The position numbers were made by a program, and so were the translations under genes. A DNA stretch of 64,000 bases from Vreelandella arcis (GTDB lineage Bacteria; Pseudomonadota; Gammaproteobacteria; Pseudomonadales; Halomonadaceae), in assembly GCF_900103865.1 (NCBI RefSeq), contig NZ_FNII01000002.1, positions 186,001 to 250,000 of the forward strand, in the 5' to 3' direction. A model generated the notes under the pieces. The model made no database searches. It had not been told where the DNA came from and worked only from the letters and a program-made list of their open reading frames with translations. Shown in pieces: positions 17,086-24,455 of the stretch (within the stretch, counting starts at the first letter, position 1; every line of letters begins with the position of its first letter).

Positions 17086-18545
17086 GACATGTCACGACGG
17101 TGATTGGGTTGAATCATTTCCGGTACGCCACTCATCAGGCCACGCATGCCGTGAAGTGCTCGGCCTACCTGAAGCCCATCCTGGTTAATATCGAACTCGC
17201 GCAGGGCTTTTTCGAAGCTGCCAGTTCGTTTCTTGAGTACGCCGATGGTCTTGCATAGCTCGCCGTCCAGTTCGATGTAGCGAAGCATAATGATGTTGTC
17301 GGCGACATAGCTTAAGCCTTGTTCCGTCACGCGAGCCTGGGAGCCGGTAATCGTAAAGACTTCATTGACCAGCACTACGGTCACGCCCATGTTCACCAGG
17401 TAGCGGCACAAAGCGTGAACCCGTGCCTGTAGGTTCTCGCCGCACATCGACTGCTGGTACCCCGACAGGCTGTCGATCATCACCATGGTCGTGCCAGCTT
17501 CTTCGACCTCCTCGCGAACGCTCGCCGCAAATTGATCAGGGTGATAAAGGAGGGGCTCGACGGCCTCGAAGCGCAGGTTGCCCGTATCAACCATGTCCTC
17601 AACTGGCAGCCCGATCTGCCGACAGCGGGTGAAAAAAGTCGATGCATTCTCATCGAAATTGTAAATCACTGCTCGCTCACCGCTGGCTGCCCCCTGGCTC
17701 ATCAGTTGGGCGCCCAGTGTGGTCTTGCCTACACCGGTTGGCCCGGAAAGCAAGGTCACCGTGCCGCGCTCAATGCCGCCATGGGTGAGTGCGTCGAGCT
17801 CGGATAGGCCGGTACTGATCTGGGTGTGCGAGTGGGTGCGGAAAAACTTGTTAGGCATTAGGCGCGGATAAAGCGTCATGCCTTCCTTGCCAAGCTGATA
17901 AAAATGCGTGCCTTCTTCGAAACCTGAACCGCGAAACTTGGTGATCCGGCATAGTCGGCCATATTCCGTGGGTTCTAGGCTGATCACGCCGTCGCTCAAG
18001 AAGGGCAGGGCCTGGTCGTCTTCGTCGGCGCTTTCCTCTGAGGTGAACATGACCGTTGCCCCTTCGCTGGTCAGTGTGCGCAACAATGACAGAACTTGCT
18101 TGCGAAACTGGAAGGTGTCAGCCGACAGATAGCGCATCTGGCTGAGCGAATCGATCAGAATACGCGCTGGCCTATGCGCACGAACATGGTCGAGAATTCT
18201 GTCGTGGATGCTATTGCCTTCAACGTCCCAGCTCTCTAGCAAGTTATAGGCCTCACTACCGATATCGCTGGCTTGGCCAGGCGACACGTCCAGCACGTTA
18301 ACATCCTCAAATGGGAGCCCGCTGCGTCGGGCATTGTCGCGCAGTTGTTCCTCAGCCTCCCCCAAAGACACCAACAGGCTCTCTGAAGGACGCTCGGCAA
18401 CCAGGAAATGCATGCCGAGGGTGGTCTTGCCCGATCCCGGGCCACCCCGAATCAGGTAGGCCCGACGTGGTATCAAGCCCCCATGAAGCACCTGATCTAG
18501 ACCGGTGACTCCGATAAGTGAGCGTGGATCTTGGGTGTGGGTCAT
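17082..18545 (-). CDS. Double-domain KaiC-like RecA-family ATPase
   Basis: 487 residues with two KaiC domains. Walker A sites are GGPGSGKTT (34-42) and SGPTGVGKTT (267-276). The catalytic-Glu positions read LGEA (61-64) in the first domain and FDEN (297-300) in the second, where cyanobacterial KaiC has EE pairs. The cyanobacterial autophosphorylation pair Ser431-Thr432 aligns by eye to Ser412-Tyr413 in GLSYVADNIIMLRYIE. No kaiA or kaiB is present, so this is not a cyanobacterial clock. Ribosome site AGGAG precedes the ATG. It is first in an operon with the GGDEF-EAL gene, which is a likely output partner. Confidence 0.88.
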   Translation of the reverse strand: MTHTQDPRSLIGVTGLDQVLHGGLIPRRAYLIRGGPGSGKTTLGMHFLVAERPSESLLVSLGEAEEQLRDNARRSGLPFEDVNVLDVSPGQASDIGSEAYNLLESWDVEGNSIHDRILDHVRAHRPARILIDSLSQMRYLSADTFQFRKQVLSLLRTLTSEGATVMFTSEESADEDDQALPFLSDGVISLEPTEYGRLCRITKFRGSGFEEGTHFYQLGKEGMTLYPRLMPNKFFRTHSHTQISTGLSELDALTHGGIERGTVTLLSGPTGVGKTTLGAQLMSQGAASGERAVIYNFDENASTFFTRCRQIGLPVEDMVDTGNLRFEAVEPLLYHPDQFAASVREEVEEAGTTMVMIDSLSGYQQSMCGENLQARVHALCRYLVNMGVTVVLVNEVFTITGSQARVTEQGLSYVADNIIMLRYIELDGELCKTIGVLKKRTGSFEKALREFDINQDGLQVGRALHGMRGLMSGVPEMIQPNHRRDMS

Positions 18546-18981
18546 CCTTACTCCTGTTTAGCAGCGAGTCCGACGTACGGTCTATTTACCAGGCGGCATT
18601 TAGCAATCGGCATAAAGCCAAGCTATATAGCTGAGGTGGATAACTTGAAGTAGCCATGAGGTTAACGGGAAAAATCAAACCACGGTTGTAATGTGCAGAA
18701 ACGGCAGATTGTTTAGTTTGAATTTCCTTTATAAACCAGGACGTTAATCGTTGTGCGGATAATTAGCAAGACGGTCTCTGTGACAAATTGCAACACTTCT
18801 CTCATCTTAAAAGTTAATGCCATAAAGCATTTTTTGATATTCCATTACCGAAACCTCCATCCGAGAGACAAACCGAAATCGTCCGCCGACTGAGCCAGCG
18901 GGAGGCACGGTGAAGGCACTAGGTTTCTAAATGCACCGTAACCGTCAGCCTTATCCCACACACAATGGCTAGCTTTGACTT
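18546..18981. other. Gene-free stretch upstream of the kaiC-like gene
   Basis: AT-richer than its surroundings, it must hold the promoter of the leftward kaiC-like operon. No open frame with family resemblance, RNA gene or repeat was recognised. Confidence 0.4.
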
Positions 18982-19630
18982 TTACTTTTTGGCAGCGGGC
19001 AACACATCAGGGAGTGCTACTACGGCATCCCTTGGCATGGGTCTAGCGAATAGGAGACCTTGTAGCAAATCGCAGTTACGTCGAACTAAATCCTGTTGCT
19101 GCTCTCGCTCTTCAATGCCTTCTGTTACCACTACAGTAGACAAGCGCCACCTTAATACCCATCGATTTAAGCCCGTTGATCAATCCAATTGCTCGCTCGG
19201 CTCCGTCCAGCAGCACGCTTTCGGCCACCTCAAGTTCAAGACACGCAGGTGGCATACCGGTCTCGACTTCTACATCAGCTCATAGGTGTGCTTGATAACG
19301 AAGCAAGGCCAATGCAGGGACGGCATTATCAACGCGTTCAGGATACGCTCCAGCCTGACGATCTTCCTAGTTAGCAAGCACTAAAGCAAACTCATCGCTA
19401 GTCAGCCAGGCCACGGTATCGCTCGGTTCGACCAGAAGCTGAAGGCGCGCTGCGACAGCTACCAGCAACAAATTACCGATTTGATGCCCCAGTCCATCGT
19501 TGACTATCTTGAAGTCATCCAAATCAAGGTGCATAACCACGAGCATGCCTTGCGACTGTTGGGCGCGCTCGAAGGTTTCCTCAAGGCATTTATCCAGCGC
19601 TGTGCGATCTGCACCAATAGATAGCCTTCT
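18982..19630 (-). pseudogene. Decayed GGDEF-EAL protein gene
   Basis: Read on the minus strand from about 19630, fragments of a GGDEF-EAL protein appear in order. First RRLSIGADRTALDKCLEE and LDLDDFKIVNDGLGHQIGN; then SDTVAWLTSDEFALVLAN followed by a stop, where GGDEF has become TSDEF. Next is an EAL piece, CLELEVAESVLLDGAERAI to GIKVALVY. After a deletion that removes the DDFGTGYSSL region come TEGIEEREQQQDLV, CDLLQGLLFARPMP and a stop at about 18982. Stops, frame changes and missing blocks show it is dead. It was probably once a member of the same signalling locus. Confidence 0.85.
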
Positions 19631-19828
19631 AAGAATACAAAAGAGGGTGGACTAGTTATCTGATGCAGGCAAGGCGGGATTGGTATTGCATACTTTAAGC
19701 ACAAAACATTACAAGTCTAGTGATTGCCCCGCTGATTAAAGTCTATATAGTCTGCCATATAATAGAAAAAACCTATGCTCTTGATATAGGAATAATAATT
19801 ATTAATAGCGCATGCACAGGTATTTCAA

Positions 19829-21562
19829 ATGGCGGCTCCAACTCTGTACGAAAACCCATCAGCAAGCGTGATTCGTTCATTGCTTCAACACACTCATGAG
19901 CTATCTATATATTGCAAGGACATGCCCTATGCCTTAAAGGCTGAAGTAATTGAGTTGAATCTGGATATTGGACGGATGGTGTTGGAGGTGGAGTACGCTG
20001 GGTCAGACATTGAGCGATATGTAGCCGCCGGCAGCCTGAGTTTTGACCTGGAGGCGTTGAAGGGGCCTCACGGAAATGAACGCGATACCTACAGTCTCAG
20101 TAATGTTACCGCCAAGCTGCTCAAGAAAGACAGTACGTTGTATAGTCTTGAGTGCCAGCTTCCAGAAACAGTGTTCGTTAAGGAGAACCGAGGCGCCGTT
20201 CGTATCCCGTTCATTCTGGGTATGCATACCCGGGTCGGCATCGAAGTTTATCTGCATGATCTCAATGTGCCAGGTAGGCTGCGAAACCTGTCGATTGGCG
20301 GTTGTATGGTCGACATTGATCTTGCGGACAGCATTGCGATGGGCGTAGGAAAGGAACTTCCTGGGGTAACGCTGGAGTTTCCTAACGGCGAGAGTTTTTT
20401 TGCCGAAGGCATTATCCGGCATATACGCCCCTTCGGTAACCACGGCTATGCGGCTGTGGGTATTCAGTTTATCAATCTGTCGATGTCCCAGACTGAAACC
20501 CTGTTTCACTTTGTGAATGAGTCAGAGCGAGAGGCCGCCTACCGTACCGGAACGAACGACAAAATGGTTTATCACTCATCCTTATTCATTCCAGGTACTA
20601 AGGAGAAGAAAATCCAGCAACGAGAAGCTCAGGAACGTGATAAGCGCTCTCGCCAGTCGCCCATGGAACGCGGTGTGATGGACGTGTCTCACCAGTTGCA
20701 AGTAGGGTTGATGTACATGAACAATCGGCAGCTGTTCCCAGCGGAGATTTTCTACGATTGCGTCGATACCATGCGCTACCTTGTGGAGCAGGATCGCAAG
20801 ACATTTCTCTATGCCCTTGCATTTTTACGTGACGAGCCAGACTGGGTCAGACATGCCGTTCAGGTCGCTGGGCAGCTGGCTGACATGCTGTTGGCCCGCG
20901 ATCCGCATGACCCTCAGGTGCGGGAAGCGGTGCTGGGTGCTTTATTGCATACCATGGGGAAGCCCTTGCTGATCAGCGCGAAGCTGCCGTCGCTCAAGGC
21001 CAACATGAACCCCGCTCAAAAAGCAATTCTTAGTGGCCATGTGGCAGCGCTGCATGAAAAGCTTGGCGAGCTTGGCTTGGCGCTTAGCCCGACCTGCCGC
21101 GATGTCATCGAGAATGCCAACGAACGCCTGGATGGCTCCGGTTATCCGGCGGGTAAGCGCGGCGAACAGCTATCAGAGTTAGTGCGGGTTGTGTCGGTGA
21201 TCAAGGCGATTAATAAACTCCTCCACGCGCGTAACGGGGAGCCTCCACGCCCACCGCTTGACGCCTACCGCAGGATTCATGAGGCAGACACGGTTTACGA
21301 CAAAACGGTACTGGTTGAGTACATTCAAATATATGGCCTATACCCAATTGGTAGTCTGGCCAAGTTCTCGGGTGGCTTCCTTGCCTGGGTCATGGACATC
21401 AATGGTAAGGGCATGCCAAGCCAAGTCCACGTCGTTAAGAACCTACGCTTTCTGAATACCAACATCAGTAGCGTCATTAATCAAAACGACTTGTCGCAAA
21501 TCGGCAAGCTAGAAGGCATCGTTAACCCTTCGGATTACGGGGTGACGGTGTTAAAAATATAG
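19829..21562 (+). CDS. PilZ-domain protein with degenerate HD-GYP domain
   Basis: 577 residues. The N-terminus (about 1-115) looks like a YcgR-type N domain. The PilZ domain (about 116-235) has both c-di-GMP-binding elements: RGAVR (121-125, R-x3-R) and NLSIGG (153-158). The C-terminal part resembles HD-GYP phosphodiesterases, with LLHTMGK (372-378) and ERLDGSGYPAGKRG (432-445), but the HD pair reads HT and the usual HHE before the GYP signature reads ANE. Metal binding and catalysis are therefore doubtful. It is more likely a c-di-GMP receptor than an enzyme. No membrane segment. A terminator follows. Confidence 0.83.
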   Translation: MAAPTLYENPSASVIRSLLQHTHELSIYCKDMPYALKAEVIELNLDIGRMVLEVEYAGSDIERYVAAGSLSFDLEALKGPHGNERDTYSLSNVTAKLLKKDSTLYSLECQLPETVFVKENRGAVRIPFILGMHTRVGIEVYLHDLNVPGRLRNLSIGGCMVDIDLADSIAMGVGKELPGVTLEFPNGESFFAEGIIRHIRPFGNHGYAAVGIQFINLSMSQTETLFHFVNESEREAAYRTGTNDKMVYHSSLFIPGTKEKKIQQREAQERDKRSRQSPMERGVMDVSHQLQVGLMYMNNRQLFPAEIFYDCVDTMRYLVEQDRKTFLYALAFLRDEPDWVRHAVQVAGQLADMLLARDPHDPQVREAVLGALLHTMGKPLLISAKLPSLKANMNPAQKAILSGHVAALHEKLGELGLALSPTCRDVIENANERLDGSGYPAGKRGEQLSELVRVVSVIKAINKLLHARNGEPPRPPLDAYRRIHEADTVYDKTVLVEYIQIYGLYPIGSLAKFSGGFLAWVMDINGKGMPSQVHVVKNLRFLNTNISSVINQNDLSQIGKLEGIVNPSDYGVTVLKI

Positions 21563-21618
21563 AAGTACTAGGCGATGTAGCCTGTATGCGTAGTAACAAA
21601 GGCTTCTACGTCTATAAG

Positions 21619-21653
21619 AAAACGCCGCTGGCTTAACCGTCAGCGGCGTTTTT
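21619..21653 (+). terminator. Terminator after the PilZ/HD-GYP gene
   Basis: AACGCCGCTG (21621-21630) pairs with CAGCGGCGTT (21641-21650), flanked by an A tract before and TTTTT after. Confidence 0.9.
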
Positions 21654-21718
21654 GTGTCTAGCTTCAGTATTTCGTTAAGGAGTACCAAGCCACGTTGGGC
21701 TCGATACTGTCGGGTTGA

Positions 21719-21919
21719 CTAGCCCTTTGATTGGAGGTCGGCCAGCGCCGCGGCAACGGCTTCTTCCCACTCACCTTGGCTAATGCCCCAGTGCTCCATT
21801 TCGGCTTGATTGGCGCCACCCTCAACGGCAGCTTCTAACTCATCTTTCGAATGGCTCTCAAAGCAGTGCTTGGCAAAGGCTTTGGTTTTGCCTGCATTTA
21901 ACTGATCAATCATTTCCAT
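21719..21919 (-). CDS. Small acidic hypothetical protein, 66 residues
   Basis: Not recognised. 66 residues, acidic, helical in outlook, with no signal peptide or membrane span; it contains AKHCFESHSKDELEAAVEGG and WEEAVAAALADL. AGGAG lies seven bases before the ATG, which together with normal codon use supports a real gene. It stands alone between the PilZ gene terminator and ppnN. Confidence 0.7.
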   Translation of the reverse strand: MEMIDQLNAGKTKAFAKHCFESHSKDELEAAVEGGANQAEMEHWGISQGEWEEAVAAALADLQSKG

Positions 21920-22001
21920 GCTGGTCTCCTATCCGTGGTGAGCAAAATGCGTCATCGTGACGAGTCAAGTGTAGCGGATTGGCCAGGCTTTGCCCGGCAC
22001 A

Positions 22002-23384
22002 TCACGTCAGCACATAGCAAGGGGTATAGGCTTGCCCGTCTAGCTTCATCCTGCCCTGATCCACAAAGGAGCTCAGCAGCATGTCCAGACGCTGCATTAG
22101 CTCGGGTTCGGCGTTTAAAACGAACGGGCCGTGAGCCTCAATGGCGCGAATCCCTTGTTCTTTGACGTTACCAGAGACGATGCCCGAGAAAGCGCGGCGT
22201 AAGTTGGCGGCAAGCTCATGGGTAGGCTGCTGGCGATGAAGTGCCAGGGCGCGCATGGCCTCGTGGGTGGCTTCAAAAGGGGCCTGGAAGTCACGGGCAA
22301 TGGTGAGTCGCCAGTTGTAGTAAAACGCATCCTGGTGAGTGCGGCGGAATTCGGTAATCTCGTCAACGCTTTGACGCATCTGTCGCGCCACGGTCACCGG
22401 GTCGCCCGTAATGATGGTGTAAAAGCGGCGCACGTCTTCGCCTAGGGTGTACACAAGAAATTCATCAATTTTTTCAAAGTAGGCCGCTGAGTCAGCCGGT
22501 CCGGTGAGTATCAGCGGAAACGGCATGTCTTGATTCGAAGGGTGTAGCAAAATCCCCAACAGATAGAGGATTTCTTCCGCTGTGCCCACACCACCAGGGA
22601 AGACGATAATACCGTGGCCCAATCGTACGAACGCTTCCAGGCGCTTTTCGATATCGGGCATGACCACGAGTTCATTGACGATTGGGTTGGGCGCTTCGGC
22701 GGCGATGATACCGGGCTCTGAAATCCCCAAATAGCGGCCCTCATGGCGGCGCTGCTTGGCGTGTGCCACATTCGCCCCCTTCATTGGGCCTTTCATGGCA
22801 CCGGGGCCACATCCTGTGCAGATGTCTAAATCGCGCAGGCCTAAATGATAGCCGACGTCCTTGGTGTACTCGTACTCTTCCCGCGAAATTGAGTGCCCGC
22901 CCCAGCATACGACCAAACTAGGGTCGCGCCCCGGCTTTAGCGTGCCCGCTTTGCGTAAAATATGAAACACCGCGTTGGTGGTGCCTTCCGCAGTGGAGAG
23001 ATCAAAACGATTGTGGTGCTGGATTTCGTTGTAGATATACACGATATCGCGGATCACCGAGGAGAGGTGTTCGCGAATACCGCGGATCATCCGGCCATCG
23101 ACGAAGGCTTCGGCGGGTGCATTGGTCAGTTTTAGACGAATGCCACGATCCTGCTGAAGCACTTCAATATCGAAGTCTTTATAAGCCTCTAAAATGGCCA
23201 GACTATCGTCGGTGGGGCTGCCACAGTTTAAGACGGCGAGAGCACAGCATCTAAGTAATTCATGCTGTCCGCTTTTTGACGTGCGCTGCAGTCGATGGAC
23301 TTCGTGCTGGGAAAGTACTTCGAGGCTGCCTTCGGGCGAAATAGTGCTAGAAAGGGTCTCGCGCGGTTGAACGTTGTAGGTCAT
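22002..23384 (-). CDS. ppnN: Pyrimidine/purine nucleotide 5'-monophosphate nucleosidase PpnN
   Basis: 460 residues, similar in length to E. coli PpnN (YgdH, 454). The central LOG/Rossmann domain carries GCGPGAMKGPMKGA and the LOG signature PGGVGTAEEILYLL. The flanking N-terminal and C-terminal domains of PpnN are also present. The enzyme splits nucleoside monophosphates to base and ribose-5-phosphate; in E. coli it is bound and activated by (p)ppGpp. It is divergent from the LysR gene at 23514. Confidence 0.93.
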   Translation of the reverse strand: MTYNVQPRETLSSTISPEGSLEVLSQHEVHRLQRTSKSGQHELLRCCALAVLNCGSPTDDSLAILEAYKDFDIEVLQQDRGIRLKLTNAPAEAFVDGRMIRGIREHLSSVIRDIVYIYNEIQHHNRFDLSTAEGTTNAVFHILRKAGTLKPGRDPSLVVCWGGHSISREEYEYTKDVGYHLGLRDLDICTGCGPGAMKGPMKGANVAHAKQRRHEGRYLGISEPGIIAAEAPNPIVNELVVMPDIEKRLEAFVRLGHGIIVFPGGVGTAEEILYLLGILLHPSNQDMPFPLILTGPADSAAYFEKIDEFLVYTLGEDVRRFYTIITGDPVTVARQMRQSVDEITEFRRTHQDAFYYNWRLTIARDFQAPFEATHEAMRALALHRQQPTHELAANLRRAFSGIVSGNVKEQGIRAIEAHGPFVLNAEPELMQRLDMLLSSFVDQGRMKLDGQAYTPCYVLT

Positions 23385-23513
23385 TAGTGGTGGAGTTCCT
23401 GACGATGTGAGGTCTTATCGCATATTATCATGCCCCCTGAGTTGGTACACCGTCAGGCCGTGGTCAGTCAGTGTGGTATGATAAACGTCATTGCTAACCT
23501 GATGATGCCTAAC

Positions 23514-24404
23514 ATGTTTAATGCGCAATACTTTCGAACGTACATCACTTTAGTAGAAACTGGCAGCTTTACGCGCACGGCCCAACGGCTTGATATGACG
23601 CAGCCGGGGGTGAGCCAGCACATTCGCAAGTTGGAGCGTTACTTAAATAAGACCTTGTTGGAGCGCCGGGGCCGAGGCTTTACGGTAACCGAGTCGGGGC
23701 GTCGCGCTTACGACTACGCGTTAAAGCTGTTTGCCGAGCACGAGCAGTTTCGCCATGCCTTGGATGACGATCTAACCGATAGCGGTGAATGCCGTATTGC
23801 CTCCCCAGGCAGCGTTGGATTAATGTTTTATCCGTATATTTTGGGGCAACAGCAAAGGCACCCTAATCTAACGGTCAGTTATAGCTTCGCGTTTAATCAC
23901 GAAATCGTGAATGACGTACTAGAAGGGCGTTACGACATTGGGATTGTCACCGAAGCGGTTAACCATCCGGATCTGGAGTGTCATATATGGCACCAGGAAC
24001 CGCTGTGTTTGGTAGTGCCCGCGGACTTTGTGGAAGGGACGCTTACCGACTTAATGGGCATTGGGTTCTTAAATTATTACGATGGTATCAATCACGCCAA
24101 TGCGCTATTACGCGCCAACTACCCCGATGATTTTCGTTCCATGACGCATTTTCGACACCAGGGGTTTACCAATGAGGTGAGCATGGTACTGGACGCTGTC
24201 GCGCGTGGGCTGGGGTTTACGGTGGTATCTCGTTTAGTGCTGGAGACCTCCCCGTGGCAGCGCCAGGTAAAAGCCCTTGCATTGCCAAACGCGGTTAATG
24301 AAGTGCTGTATTTGCTTCGCCGTCGTGACTCCGTGCTCCCCAAACGTTATGAAAAGCTATTGGATGGCTTTCACCAGCAGCGTTTGCAAGAAAAAACGCC
24401 TTGA
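23514..24404 (+). CDS. LysR-family transcriptional regulator
   Basis: 296 residues from ATG 23514. The N-terminal winged helix-turn-helix is clear: FRTYITLVETGSFTRTAQRL and TQPGVSQHIRKLERYL. A type-2 periplasmic-binding-like effector domain follows (about 90-290). In-frame starts up to 28 codons upstream exist, but MFNAQYFRTYI matches the usual LysR beginning; no strong ribosome site helps. It is divergent from ppnN and convergent with gcvP. The inducer and target are unknown; LysR proteins often control the divergent neighbour. Confidence 0.87.
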   Translation: MFNAQYFRTYITLVETGSFTRTAQRLDMTQPGVSQHIRKLERYLNKTLLERRGRGFTVTESGRRAYDYALKLFAEHEQFRHALDDDLTDSGECRIASPGSVGLMFYPYILGQQQRHPNLTVSYSFAFNHEIVNDVLEGRYDIGIVTEAVNHPDLECHIWHQEPLCLVVPADFVEGTLTDLMGIGFLNYYDGINHANALLRANYPDDFRSMTHFRHQGFTNEVSMVLDAVARGLGFTVVSRLVLETSPWQRQVKALALPNAVNEVLYLLRRRDSVLPKRYEKLLDGFHQQRLQEKTP

Positions 24405-24436
24405 AGCTCGCTGGCAAGCAGTAAGCCTCAAGGCGT
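24391..24436 (-). terminator. Terminator of gcvP (leftward)
   Basis: On the minus strand ACGCCTTGA (24428-24436 complement) pairs with TCAAGGCGT across a 23-base loop and is followed by TTTTTT, 20 bases past the gcvP stop. It overlaps the end of the convergent LysR gene. Confidence 0.6.
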
Positions 24437-24455
24437 CTGGCAATCGATCAAGCCG

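Noticed and set aside
17082..18545. A cyanobacterial-type circadian clock locus.
   Set aside because: There is no kaiA or kaiB and the phosphosites differ; KaiC-like proteins are common outside clocks.
13091..21653. Integrative element using tRNA-Pro as attachment site.
   Set aside because: No integrase gene and no repeat of the tRNA 3' end were seen on the right side of the island. Horizontal origin remains possible but not by this evidence.
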